Shown here in pieces: positions 1-11,603 of a stretch of 64,000 nucleotides of DNA. The notes below the pieces were generated by a model, which did not search any database, was not told the DNA's origin, and was given only the letters and a program-made list of their open reading frames with translations. A program made the position numbers and the translations under genes. The first letter of the stretch is position 1. Each line of letters starts with the position of its first letter. The DNA is from Streptomyces sp. CB02923 (GTDB lineage: Bacteria > Actinomycetota > Actinomycetes > Streptomycetales > Streptomycetaceae): the NCBI RefSeq assembly GCF_001905005.1, contig NZ_LWKZ01000029.1:131564-195563 (forward strand), written 5' to 3'.

Positions 1-126
1 CACGGTCAGCATGAGGAACGCGAAGCAGAAGACCGCCTTGACGGCGATCAGCCACCACGGGTCGCGGCCGAACATCGACAGGTCTTCCTGGGCCAGCGCG
101 CTGCCGGACAGGGCCAGGTGCTGCAT
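1..126 (-). CDS. nuoH: NADH-quinone oxidoreductase subunit H, N-terminal part (cut by window edge)
   Basis: Only the first 42 codons are in the window. The start ATG overlaps the nuoG stop as ATGA, so the two are translationally coupled. The visible peptide begins [19 protein letters not shown] and then enters a hydrophobic stretch (WWLIAVKAVFCFAFLMLTV) that would be the first membrane helix. NuoH is the membrane subunit joining the hydrophilic arm to the proton-pumping arm and helps form the quinone-binding chamber. The identity rests mainly on position directly after nuoG plus the N-terminal character; the conserved loops lie outside the window. Confidence 0.8.
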   Translation of the reverse strand, partial: MQHLALSGSALAQEDLSMFGRDPWWLIAVKAVFCFAFLMLTV

Positions 127-2701
127 CACGCGTCCACCTCCTCTACGGAACCGGAACCGGAAGCCGTACCGGACACCGGACCGGACGTACCGGAAGCCAG
201 ACCGGAAGCACCCGGCTCCGGCTCACCGGCCCCGGCCACCGCCGCGACCTTCACCGGCTCCCCGGGCCGCGCCCCCAGGTCGGCGGCCGTCCCGCCGCCC
301 ACCGAGTTCAGCGGCAGCCACACCACCCGGTCGGGCATCGGGGTGACCTGAAGCGGCAGCCGTACGGACCCGCCGGGGCCGGTGACCGCCAGCAGGTCGC
401 CGTCCTTGACCCCGGTCTCCTCGGCGGTGGCCGCCGACATTCGGGCGACGGCCGCGTGCCGCGTGCCGGCCAGCGCCTCGTCGCCCTCCTGCATCCGCCC
501 CTGGTCGAGCAGCAGCCGGTGGCCCGCGAGTACGGCCTCGCCGGGCTCGGGACGCGGCAGCGCGCGCCCGGCCTCCAGGGGGTCGGCGGCGTACGTGCCG
601 CCCCACGGCCCCAGCGCGGTCAGCTCCCGCCGCACCGCCCGTACGTCGGGGAGCGCCAGGTGGACGTCCATCGCGTCGGCGAGCATGTGCAGCACCCGGG
701 TGTCCGGCAGCAGATGCCGCCGCGTCATCTGGTCCGGTTTGAGCGCGGCCTCGAACGGCCGGGCGCGCCCTTCCCAGTTGAGGAAGGTGCCGGACTTCTC
801 GACGACCGCCGCGACCGGCAGGACGACGTCCGCCCGTTCCGTCACGGCCGACGGGCGCTGCTCCAGACTCACCAGGAAGTCCACCGCGTCCAGCGCCTCC
901 AGGGCCCGCGCCGGGTCCGGCAGGTCCGCCGGATCGACGCCCGCCACCAGCAGGGCGTTCAGTTCGCCACCGGCCGCGGCGGCCAGGATCTGGCCGGTGT
1001 CCCGGCCGTGCCGCTGCGGCAGGCCGGCGACGCCCCAGGCGGCGGCGACCTCCTCGCGGGCGCGCGGGTCGGTCGCCGGGCGCCCGCCCGGCAGCAGTCC
1101 CGGCAGCGCGCCTGCCTCGACGGCGCCGCGCTCGCCGGCCCGCCGGGGGATCCACACCAGCCGGGCGCCGGTCGCGGTGGCGGCCCGCATGGCCGCCGTC
1201 AGCGCGCCCGGCACCGCGGCCAGCCGCTCGCCGACGACGATCACCGAGCCCGCGCCGCGCAGCGCCTCGGCCGCGCCGCGTCCCGCGCCCTCCAGTCCCA
1301 CGCCGCCGGCCAGCGCGTCCAGCCACTCCGTCTCCGTGCCGGGCGCGGCGGGCAGCAGCGTGCCGCCCGCCTTGGCCAGGCCGCGTGTCGCGTACGGCGC
1401 GAGCCCGAAGGTGCGCTGCCCGTGCTTGCGGTGGGCCTTGCGCAGCCGCAGGAAGACGCCGGGCGCCTCCTCCTCCGCCTCGATTCCGGCGAGGAGGACG
1501 ACCGGCGCCTTCTCCAGCTCGGCGTACGTGAGGTGCGGTCCCCCGAGGTCGCGGCCCCGCCCGGCGACCCGCGCCGCCAGGAAGTCGGCCTCTTCGGCGC
1601 TGTGCGCCCTGGCCCGGAAGTCGATGTCGTTGGTGTCCAGCGCGACCCGCGCGAACTTGGCGTAGGCGTACGCGTCCTCGACGGTCAGCCGGCCGCCGGT
1701 GAGCACGCCGGTACGGCCCTTGGCGGCGCCCAGTCCGCGCGCCGCCGCCTCCAGGGCCTCCGGCCAGCTCGCCGTCACCAGTTCACCGGTCGCGGTGTCG
1801 CGCACCATCGGGCGCTCCAGCCGGTCGCGCTGCTGCGCGTACCGGAAGCCGAAGCGGCCCTTGTCGCAGATCCACTCCTCGTTGACCTCGGGGTCCTCGG
1901 CGGCGAGCCGCCGCATGACCTTGCCGCGCCGGTGGTCCGTGCGGACCGCGCAGCCGCCCGCGCAGTGTTCGCAGACGCCCGGCGAGGACACCAGGTCGAA
2001 GGGGCGCGACCGGAAGCGGTAGGCGGCCGAGGTCAGCGCGCCGACCGGGCAGATCTGGATGGTGTTGCCGGAGAAGTACGACTGGAACGGGTCGCCCTCG
2101 CCCGTACCGACCTGCTGGAGCGCGCCCCGCTCGATCAGTTCGATCATCGGGTCGCCCGCGACCTGGTTGGAGAAGCGGGTGCAGCGTGCGCACAGCACGC
2201 ACCGCTCGCGGTCCAGCAGTACCTGTGTGGAGATCGGCACCGGCTTCTCGAAGGTGCGTTTCCTGCCCTCGAACCGGCTGTCCGACTGCCCGGCGGACAT
2301 CGCCTGGTTCTGCAGGGGGCACTCGCCGCCCTTGTCGCAGACCGGGCAGTCCAGCGGGTGGTTGATCAGCAGCAGTTCCATCACGCCGCGCTGCGCCTTC
2401 TCCGCGACGGGCGAGGTGAGCTGCGACTTGACCACCATGCCGTCGGTGCAGGTGATGGTGCAGGAGGCCATCGGCTTGCGCTGGCCCTCCACCTCGACGA
2501 TGCACTGGCGGCAGGCGCCGGCCGGGTCCAGCAGCGGGTGGTCGCAGAACCGCGGGATCTCGATGCCGAGGAGTTCGGCGGCCCGGATGACCAGCGTCCC
2601 CTTGGGGACGGAGATCTCGATGCCGTCGATCGTCAGCGTGACGAGGTCTTCGGGCGGTACGGCCGCCCCGCCGGCCCCGGTGGGGGCGTCGCTCGTGACG
2701 G

Positions 2702-2705
<4 letters not shown>
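126..2705 (-). CDS. nuoG: NADH-quinone oxidoreductase subunit G
   Basis: 859-aa iron-sulfur subunit of complex I that passes electrons from NuoF through a chain of clusters. The N-terminal [2Fe-2S] ferredoxin domain has Cys54, Cys65, Cys68 and Cys82. His116/Cys120/Cys123/Cys129 give the HxxxCxxCxxxxxC cluster, and Cys169/172/175/219 a [4Fe-4S] cluster. Cys245/248/252/280 match the extra N7-type cluster that only some bacteria keep. The rest is molybdopterin-oxidoreductase-like fold without catalytic function, and the C-terminus ends in a Gly/Ser/Pro-rich tail. The start ATG overlaps the nuoF stop as ATGA, which supports it over the longer upstream extension of the frame. Confidence 0.96.
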
Positions 2706-4056
<1,351 letters not shown>

Positions 4057-4060
<4 letters not shown>

Positions 4061-4976
4061 TCCCCCTCCTCGGCGGTCGGTCCGGCGATGTCACCGCGGG
4101 GCGAAGCCCCTCCATCCGAGGTGGTGGCGGGAGACGGGTGGGCAGGGTCGGAGGCCGAGGTCTCGCGTGGTGCGTCGTGCGAGCTGGGGTGCGTGGCCGG
4201 TGCCTCGCCGGTGGCCCGTCCGGCCGGTTCGCCCTCGGCTTCGGCGGGGTCCGCGCCCCGCTGCGGTACGACGTGGTCGGCGGCGCCCGCGCCCGGTACG
4301 GCCTCGCCCTTGGCCAGCCGCAGCCCCACCAGCGAGGCGGGTCCGGCTCCGCCGGTGGCCTCGACCGCGCCCGGCCGCCCGTCCGGGAACCCGGCGAGGA
4401 TGCGGGCCGTCTCCTTGTACGTGCACATCGGCGCGCCCCGGGTCGGCTCGACGGTCCGCCCCTCCCGCAGGTCGTCCACGAGCCGCTTGGCGCTGTCCGG
4501 TGTCTGGTTGTCGAAGAACTCCCAGTTCACCATCACGACGGGCGCGAAGTCGCAGGCCGCGTTGCACTCGATGTGCTCCAGCGTGACCTTGCCGTCCTCG
4601 GTCGTCCCGCCGTTGCGGACGCCCAGGTGCTTCTGCAGCGCCTCGAAGATCGCGTCGCCGCCCATCACCGCGCACAGGGTGTTGGTGCAGACCCCCACCT
4701 GGTAGTCGCCGCCGGGCCCGCGCCGGTACATGGAGTAGAAGGTGGAGACCGCCGTGACCTCCGCCGACGTCAGGTCGAGCATCTCGGCGCAGAAGCGGAC
4801 GCCGGTGCGGGTGACGTGCCCTTCCTCCGCCTGGACGAGGTGCAGCAGCGGCAGCAGCGCGGAGCGCGGGCCGGGGTAGCGGGCGATCACCTCCTTGGCG
4901 TCCGCTTCGAGCCGGGCCCTGACCTCGGCCGGATAGTCGGGGGCGGGGAGCTGCGGCATCCCCAAACTGACGTCTG

Positions 4977-4980
<4 letters not shown>
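4057..4980 (-). CDS. nuoE: NADH-quinone oxidoreductase subunit E with long C-terminal tail
   Basis: 307-aa [2Fe-2S] subunit of complex I carrying the N1a cluster. Ligands are Cys98 and Cys103 (CTNTLC) and Cys139 and Cys143 (CNAAC). The thioredoxin-like core ends near residue 235. After it comes a roughly 70-residue Ala/Pro/Glu-rich, low-complexity tail not present in the compact E. coli-type NuoE. The GTG start overlaps the nuoD stop as GTGA. The reading frame extends upstream without a stop, but the overlap and the [17 protein letters not shown] start fix the N-terminus. Confidence 0.95.
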
Positions 4981-6298
<1,318 letters not shown>

Positions 6299-6299
<1 letters not shown>

Positions 6300-7117
6300 C
6301 AGGTGTACGACCTCCGCTGGTCGGGAGCCGGGATCTGGGCGCCCTTGTACTCGACGGGAATGCCGCCGAGCGGGTAGTCCTTGCGCTGCGGGAAGCCCTG
6401 CCAGTCGTCCGGCATCATGATCCGGGTGAGCGCCGGGTGGCCGTCGAAGATCAGTCCGAAGAAGTCGTACGCCTCGCGCTCGTGCCAGTCGTTGGTCGGG
6501 TAGACGCTCACGAGGGACGGCATGTGCGGGTCGGCGTCCGGTGCGGACACCTCCAGGCGGATCAGCCGGTTGTGGGTGATCGAACGCAGGTGGTAGACGG
6601 CGTGCAGCTCGCGGCCCTTGTCGTCGGGGAAGTGCACCCCGCTGACGCCGGTGCACAGCTCGAAGCGGAGCGCCGGGTCGTCGCGGAGGGTCTTCGCGAC
6701 GGTCGGCAGGTACTCCCGCTCGATGTGGAAGGTCAGCTCACCGCGGTCGACGACGGTCTTCTCGATCACGTTCTCGGGGACCAGGCCCTGTTCTTCCAGG
6801 GCGCCTTCCAGCTCGTCCGCGACCTCGTCGAACCAGCCGCCGTACGGGCGTGAACCGGCGCCCGGCATCCGTACGGACCGTACGAGCCCGCCGTACCCGG
6901 AGGTGTCACCGCCGCCGCTCGCGCCGAACATGCCGCGGCGGGTGCCGATGACCTCGCCGTGGTCGCCGCGCTGGCCGGGGAGGTTCTGCGCGTTCAGGTC
7001 CTGGTCGGGGTTGACCCCGTTGGGTCCCTCGGCCGCTCCGGGCCCCCGGGAGCCGTTGACACCGCCAGTGCCGTTGGTGTCACCGTTCCCGCCGGTTCCC
7101 CTGGTGCCGTCGCTCAC
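6299..7117 (-). CDS. nuoC: NADH-quinone oxidoreductase subunit C with Gly-rich N-terminal extension
   Basis: 272-aa 30-kDa-type subunit of complex I. The conserved core holds the family signature [20 protein letters not shown] and a C-terminal [11 protein letters not shown] segment. In front of the core is an unusual stretch of about 85 residues rich in Gly, Asn and Thr (start [23 protein letters not shown]). The GTG start overlaps the nuoB stop as GTGA. The extension is unlikely to be catalytic and looks like an in-frame repeat expansion. Confidence 0.95.
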
Positions 7118-7668
7118 CGCAGCAGCCCCTTCATCTCGATCGTCGGGAGCGCCTTGAGCGCCGCTTCCTCCGCCTCGCGGGCCGCCTGCTGCTGGTTGAC
7201 CCCCAGCTTGGTGTCCTGGATCTTCTGGTGCAGCTTGAGGATGGCGTCCATCAGCATTTCGGGGCGCGGCGGACAGCCGGGCAGATAGATGTCCACGGGG
7301 ACGATGTGGTCGACGCCCTGGACGATCGCGTAGTTGTTGAACATCCCGCCCGACGAGGCGCACACGCCCATCGAGATGACCCATTTCGGATTCGGCATCT
7401 GGTCGTATACCTGCCGCAGCACGGGCGCCATCTTCTGGCTCACCCGGCCGGCCACGATCATCAGGTCCGCCTGGCGCGGCGACCCGCGGAAGACCTCCAT
7501 GCCGAAGCGGGCGAGGTCGTAGCGCCCGGCGCCGGTCGTCATCATCTCGATGGCGCAGCAGGCGAGGCCGAAGGTGGCGGGGAAGACCGATGACTTGCGC
7601 ACCCAGCCCGCGGCCTGTTCGACGGTGGAAAGCAGAAAGCCGCTCGGCAGTTTCTCTTCAAGTCCCAT
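7114..7668 (-). CDS. nuoB: NADH-quinone oxidoreductase subunit B
   Basis: 184-aa PSST-type subunit carrying cluster N2, the last iron-sulfur center before the quinone. The ligand set Cys37-Cys38, Cys103 and Cys132 ([23 protein letters not shown]) is complete. Length is normal. It sits 9 bases after nuoA and overlaps nuoC by GTGA, so it is the second gene of the operon. Confidence 0.97.
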   Translation of the reverse strand: MGLEEKLPSGFLLSTVEQAAGWVRKSSVFPATFGLACCAIEMMTTGAGRYDLARFGMEVFRGSPRQADLMIVAGRVSQKMAPVLRQVYDQMPNPKWVISMGVCASSGGMFNNYAIVQGVDHIVPVDIYLPGCPPRPEMLMDAILKLHQKIQDTKLGVNQQQAAREAEEAALKALPTIEMKGLLR

Positions 7669-7677
7669 TGATGGCCC

Positions 7678-8037
7678 CTAGTCCCATTCCAGGCCGCCAC
7701 GACGCCATACATAGGCGTAGGCGACGAAGACGGTGAGCGCGAAGAGGAGCATCTCCACGAGCCCGAAAAGCCCGAGCGCGTCGAAGGTGACGGCCCAGGG
7801 GTAGAGGAAGACGATCTCGATATCGAAAATGATGAAGAGCATCGCCGTGAGGTAGTACTTGATCGGAAATCGACCGCCGCCGGCCGGCTGCGGCGTGGGC
7901 TCGATTCCGCATTCGTACGCCTCTAGCTTCGCCCGGTTGTAGCGCTTGGGTCCGACGAGCGTGGCCATCACGACAGAGAAGATCGCAAAGCCTGCCCCGA
8001 GGGCTCCCAGTACGAGGATGGGCGCGTAAGCGTTCAC
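7678..8037 (-). CDS. nuoA: NADH-quinone oxidoreductase subunit A (first gene of nuo operon)
   Basis: 119-aa small membrane subunit with three predicted helices (residues about 5-27, 62-84 and 89-111). The signature KLEAYECGIEPTPQPAGG, including the loop cysteine near the quinone site, is present, as is FDIEIVFLYPWA in helix 2. Start codon is GTG with a GGGAG-like ribosome site just upstream. It opens the nuo operon, and the Rex-type operator lies about 80 bases upstream. Confidence 0.96.
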   Translation of the reverse strand: MNAYAPILVLGALGAGFAIFSVVMATLVGPKRYNRAKLEAYECGIEPTPQPAGGGRFPIKYYLTAMLFIIFDIEIVFLYPWAVTFDALGLFGLVEMLLFALTVFVAYAYVWRRGGLEWD

Positions 8038-8118
8038 CGTCCTCGCTCCCTTCAGTCGACGATGACTGGTTGGCGGTCCGCCCGGTCCCGCTCACCGGCC
8101 CCACGAAGATCGCGCCTA

Positions 8119-8134
8119 TGTGAGGCAGTTCACA
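8119..8134. promoter_or_regulatory. Rex-type operator (ROP site) upstream of nuoA
   Basis: 16-bp imperfect palindrome, TGTGA-N6-TCACA, about 82 bases upstream of the nuoA start. It matches 12 of 16 positions of the Streptomyces coelicolor Rex operator TGTGAACGCGTTCACA. Rex is the NADH/NAD+-sensing repressor, and the nuo operon is a known Rex target in S. coelicolor. On the minus strand a TTGTGA hexamer overlapping the site could act as a -35 element, which would place the repressor on the promoter. Confidence 0.75.
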
Positions 8135-8817
8135 AGCCCGAGCCGCCTGCATCTTATGCCCGCCGGTCTGTGATCTGCGACACGGGGTACGACAACGCCT
8201 TTGTGATCTCCACCACCTGACGGCCGGTCATCTGGTCCGATGAGCGTCGATCTTCGTACGGCAAGCGCGCGGATGATCACTGGAGGTGACATCGGACGGC
8301 GTTACGCCTGGTCAGCGTGGGGTTGCCACTATCAAGAGATGGAGGATGCAAGCAAATTGGTGCTGAGCCGATCCAACTGCTAGCGCACGGCGGGCCTCTG
8401 GCAAGGGCCGGCCGGGGTCACCTTGCCGCGACCGTCCCGAGGTCGTCGTGACCATCCCGAGACCGTCGTGACCGTCCCGTGATCATCGGTACGTGCTCGC
8501 GTTCACGAGCCCATCCGTCACGGCGACATCACGGGAACATAACGGGCACTCACGAGTGACCTATCCCACGCGGCTTGCTGTCTTGAATGCTTGACCTTCG
8601 GGAAGCCTTGGCGTGGCGGATCAGTAGGTGATAAGCGCCCCCGGGTCGCGCTTCGGCCCGTAAACGCCATGCGTAAGAACATGATCACGAAATGCGGACC
8701 GTCCACCGCGCGGCCGATGACCGGCGAAAAGTCCCTTTTATTCATCGCGTACGCGTCAAGTGTGGTGCACGCCACCTTTGTTGGCAGCAACCTGTGGCTC
8801 CTGATAGCCGTGGTGCC
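8135..8817. other. Intergenic region between nuoA and NlpC/P60 gene
   Basis: About 680 bases between divergent genes. I found no credible ORF with coding character here. I looked for a ydaO-type c-di-AMP riboswitch, common before cell-wall hydrolase genes in actinobacteria, and did not recognise one. The part around 8400-8480 has short near-repeats of ACCGTCCCGA/GTCGTGACC. Promoters for both flanking genes must lie here, but only the Rex site could be placed. Confidence 0.5.
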
Positions 8818-9648
8818 ATGTCCCCGAACGCAGTCATACCCAGCCACCGGAAGCCCCGCCGTTCCGCGTCCTCGCGGGCACTGCGCGCAGGGGTCACCGG
8901 TGGCATCATCACCCTGGCGGTGACCGGCGCGAGCATGCCGGCCGGCGCCGCGGAGAAGCCCGTCTCCGAGACCCAGGAAATGCCGACCATCACCTCGGCA
9001 CTGGCCACCAGCCTGGCCAAGAGCGCGGACACCGCGCAGCAGATGGCCCTGGACTACGAGCGCCAGGCCGCGCAGGACTCCGCCACCGCCGAGGCCGCCG
9101 AGGCCGCCACCAAGGCGAAGGACGAGGCCGACAAGAAGGCCGCCGCCGAGAAGAAGGCCGAAGAGGCCCGCAAGGCCAAGGAGCAGGAGAAGGAGAAGGC
9201 CGACCAGCAGCGCGCCTCCCGCTCCTCCGAGCGCACCTCGCTGCGCTCCTTGTCCGCCACGTCCGCCGACTCCCCCGTCAGCAGCGGCGCGACCGGCAGC
9301 TCCTCCTCCCTGATCGGCTTCCTCCGCGCCCAGCTCGGCAAGTCCTACGTGCTCGGCGCCTCCGGCCCGTCCGCGTACGACTGCTCCAGCCTGGTCCAGG
9401 CGGCCTACCGCACCATCGGCATCGACCTGCCGCGCACCTCGCAGCCGCAGTCGACCGCCGGTTCCCAGGTGGGCCTGGACAACCTCCAGGTCGGCGACAT
9501 CCTGTACTGGGGCAGCGCGGGCAGCGCGTACCACGTCGGGGTCTACGTCGGTAACGGCAACTTCATCGGTGCGCAGAACTCCAGCACCGGCATCGTGGAG
9601 AAGCCGCTGAGCTACAGCCAGCCGACCGGCGCGGTCCGCGTCCTGTAG
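8818..9648 (+). CDS. Secreted NlpC/P60 family peptidoglycan hydrolase
   Basis: 276-aa exported protein likely to cleave peptide stems in peptidoglycan. A positively charged N-region and a hydrophobic segment ending ASMPAGAAE (about residues 20-43) form a signal peptide. Residues about 75-145 are Ala/Glu/Lys-rich and strongly predicted coiled coil. The C-terminal NlpC/P60 domain carries catalytic Cys189 (YDCSSLVQAAY) and His239 (YHVGVYVGNGNFIGA). The frame runs on upstream, but the ATG at 8818 places the signal peptide correctly. A perfect hairpin terminator follows. Confidence 0.9.
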   Translation: MSPNAVIPSHRKPRRSASSRALRAGVTGGIITLAVTGASMPAGAAEKPVSETQEMPTITSALATSLAKSADTAQQMALDYERQAAQDSATAEAAEAATKAKDEADKKAAAEKKAEEARKAKEQEKEKADQQRASRSSERTSLRSLSATSADSPVSSGATGSSSSLIGFLRAQLGKSYVLGASGPSAYDCSSLVQAAYRTIGIDLPRTSQPQSTAGSQVGLDNLQVGDILYWGSAGSAYHVGVYVGNGNFIGAQNSSTGIVEKPLSYSQPTGAVRVL

Positions 9649-9669
9649 GACGCCCCCCCACGCACGGCC

Positions 9670-9708
9670 GAGGGCCGCCGTTCCCACCGCTCGGGAACGG
9701 CGGCCCTC
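9670..9708 (+). terminator. Rho-independent-like hairpin after NlpC/P60 gene
   Basis: Perfect 16-bp stem (9670-9685 with 9693-9708) and a 7-base loop, starting 21 bases after the stop codon. There is no clear T-run, which is usual for Streptomyces terminators. Confidence 0.8.
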
Positions 9709-9928
9709 GTGCGTTGCACGGGCAAAGTGCCGGTGTGTCCTATCTTGTGACTAATCATCGGATAAGACCGCAGCGCGCATTCGATCAAGCAACGCCCGTT
9801 CGGCACAACTACCGTAACGACTCTGTCCCAGTTGTACCTCTCGCCGTACTCATCCCTTCCGTGCCGGATTGCCCGCACCCTTTCCCGTGGCATCGGACGG
9901 CGGCCGACGAGAGGAAGCACTTTCTTAC

Positions 9929-11230
9929 ATGAGACACCATCGTGCCCATACATTTCGGGCTGTCGCCTGGACGGTGACAGCGACCGCACTTGCCTCCACT
10001 CTCAGCCTGGGTCCGGTCCAAGCCGTTGAGCCCGCCTGCCCGCCGGCCGAACCCAAGCAGAAGCCTGCCCATACCTGTCCCGCGCCGTCCGCCAAGAAGC
10101 AGGCTGCGAAGAAGACCCCGGCCAAGAAACAGGCCGCCAAGAAGCAGGCCGCGAAGAAGACCCCGGCCAAGAAGACCGCTGCCAAGAAGAAGACTCCGAA
10201 GCAGCAGGCGACGCAGCAGCAGGCCGCGAAGAAGCAGGCGGCGCGAAAGCAGGCCGCCAGGAAACAAGCTGCCAGGAAGCAGGCGGCCAGGAAGCAGGCG
10301 GCGAAAAAGCTGGCTGCCAGGAAGCAGGCCGCGAAGAAGCAGGCCGCCAGGAAGCAGTCGCCGCAGGCACCGTCCGCGGCCTGCCGCCCGCCCAGGCCCA
10401 AGCCGGCGGCCACCTGCCAGTCCGCGCCCAAAAAACCCGCTGCGAAGCATCCCGCTGCCAAAAAGCCCGCGGCGAAGCAGCCTGCTGCCAAGAAGCCCGC
10501 CGCCAAGAAGCCGACGGGCCAGCGGCCCCCGGCGAAGCGGCCGCCGACGAAGAAGCCTCCGGCCAAGAAGAGGCAATTGAAGAAGGACCACGGCTGGAGC
10601 TGGGAAGGGCTTTACATCGACGCCGCGGACTTGCGGAAGGTCAATGTCTTCCTCGCCCGTGCCAGAAAGGCGGAGCGCACCATCAGCCCCCAGGTGCGCA
10701 GCATCGCCCGCCGGACCAACGCCACGGTGGTCGGTTTCAACGACCGGCTGAGGACCCCGGAGGCGGTCAAACGTTCGATCGCCCGCGATATGCAGGACAA
10801 CCCCACCGAGACGGCGGACGAAGCGCTGGAAAAGATCAACGACTCCGTCCGCTACATCCTCCAATGGCCGGACGCGTCATACGTCAAGGGCGTCAACGAC
10901 ACGACCAAGCTGCTGGGCCAGTGGAAGAACGCGAACCTGCGCTGGTCCAACACCTGGGCACGCGCTCGCGGCTACAAGGGCATCAACACCGCCTGGCGGG
11001 CCAACAATTCCGGTCACCCCTACGAGCTCCAGTTCCACACTCCTAAGAGCCGGGCCGCCCAGAACCGCAGCCGGAAGCTGTACGAGGAGGCCCACAGCCC
11101 CCGTACGGGCTCCGCGCGCCGGGCCCAGCTACAGGGCCAGATGAACCGGATCTACAACACCGTCCCCTGCCCCGCGGGCTCCCAGCTCCTTAACGGCCCA
11201 CGCCGCCGCTCCGTAGAACGGCCGACGTGA
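9929..11230 (+). CDS. Secreted Lys/Ala-repeat protein with RelA/SpoT-like nucleotide pyrophosphokinase domain
   Basis: 433-aa protein. Residues 1-33 are a signal peptide (VAWTVTATALASTLSLGPVQA). Residues about 53-218 are low-complexity repeats of AAKKQ, AARKQ and AAKKP, like the tails of histone H1-like and actinobacterial HU proteins. The C-terminal ~200 residues look like a RelA/SpoT synthetase fold: FNDRLRTPEAVKRSIARD, a region KINDSVRYILQW, then GYKGIN (about 348-353) and YELQFHTPKS with Glu366 in the place of the catalytic E of the RelA ExQxRT strand. Streptomyces morookaensis is known to secrete an ATP:nucleotide 3'-pyrophosphokinase of this fold, so a secreted (p)ppNpp-forming enzyme or toxin is the best guess. 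An upstream ATG at 9869 would spoil the signal peptide. Confidence 0.7.
   Translation: MRHHRAHTFRAVAWTVTATALASTLSLGPVQAVEPACPPAEPKQKPAHTCPAPSAKKQAAKKTPAKKQAAKKQAAKKTPAKKTAAKKKTPKQQATQQQAAKKQAARKQAARKQAARKQAARKQAAKKLAARKQAAKKQAARKQSPQAPSAACRPPRPKPAATCQSAPKKPAAKHPAAKKPAAKQPAAKKPAAKKPTGQRPPAKRPPTKKPPAKKRQLKKDHGWSWEGLYIDAADLRKVNVFLARARKAERTISPQVRSIARRTNATVVGFNDRLRTPEAVKRSIARDMQDNPTETADEALEKINDSVRYILQWPDASYVKGVNDTTKLLGQWKNANLRWSNTWARARGYKGINTAWRANNSGHPYELQFHTPKSRAAQNRSRKLYEEAHSPRTGSARRAQLQGQMNRIYNTVPCPAGSQLLNGPRRRSVERPT
10085..10585 (+). repeat. Degenerate Lys/Ala coding repeat
   Basis: About 500 bases of short degenerate in-frame repeats built from AAGAAGCAGGC(C/G)GC-like units of 12-15 bases inside the secreted RelA/SpoT-like gene. 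They encode AAKKQ/AARKQ and, later, AAKKP/AAKHP pentads. The period changes near 10370, where a Pro/Cys-containing spacer (CRPPRPKPAATCQ) separates the two blocks. Confidence 0.85.
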
Positions 11231-11252
11231 GCTGAAACTCTGGCGGAAAGGA

Positions 11253-11304
11253 GAACCCCGCAGGGCCGGCCTCGGTGTTTGCCGATGATGCCTGGGCGGG
11301 GTTC
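11253..11304 (+). terminator. Inverted repeat after secreted RelA/SpoT-like gene
   Basis: GAACCCCGC (11253-11261) pairs perfectly with GCGGGGTTC (11296-11304) across a 34-base spacer, 22 bases after the stop. Possible terminator; the loop is long. Confidence 0.45.
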
Positions 11305-11448
11305 ATCGGGGACGTAAAGGACGGTGGCCGGACCGGGGGACGTCGTTCGCCGGATCGCGGGTTTCCACGACCCGGCGAGCGACGTCACGGTGTGCCCCGA
11401 GACCCCTTAAAGAACTGGGGAAAGAACTAACCAACCTCCCCCCCTGCC

Positions 11449-11497
11449 CCCCGATTTCGTCCGTCACCTGATCAGGTGACGGGCTCGCAATTCGGGG
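11449..11497. promoter_or_regulatory. 22-bp perfect palindrome inside a larger dyad
   Basis: 11461-11482 is a perfect palindrome centered on TGATCA, with half site CCGTCACCTGA. It is flanked by CCCCGA on the left and TCGGGG on the right, giving a nested dyad of about 49 bp. It lies about 120 bases upstream of the winged-helix gene at 11604, so it is either that gene's operator or a factor-independent terminator for the gene before it. No T-run follows. Confidence 0.55.
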
Positions 11498-11603
11498 CCG
11501 GGAGGCTGTACGTTCACGCCACAAACCAAAAATGAACGGCCCCCGACGGGACTGCCATCCCATATGCCGAGGGCCTGATCAAGAGGAAGAAGCGTGCTTC
11601 CCC

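Noticed and set aside
8560-8817. c-di-AMP (ydaO) riboswitch before the NlpC/P60 gene
   Set aside because: I looked for it because it is common at such genes, but could not find the conserved core bases.
8518-9687. Minus-strand frame across the NlpC/P60 gene with Gly/Leu repeats
   Set aside because: It is the complement of the Ala/Lys coiled-coil coding region, not a membrane protein.
9925-10566. Minus-strand Phe/Ala/Gly-rich frame resembling a membrane protein
   Set aside because: It is the exact complement of the AAKKQ repeat; hydrophobicity is a by-product of TTC/GCC codons.
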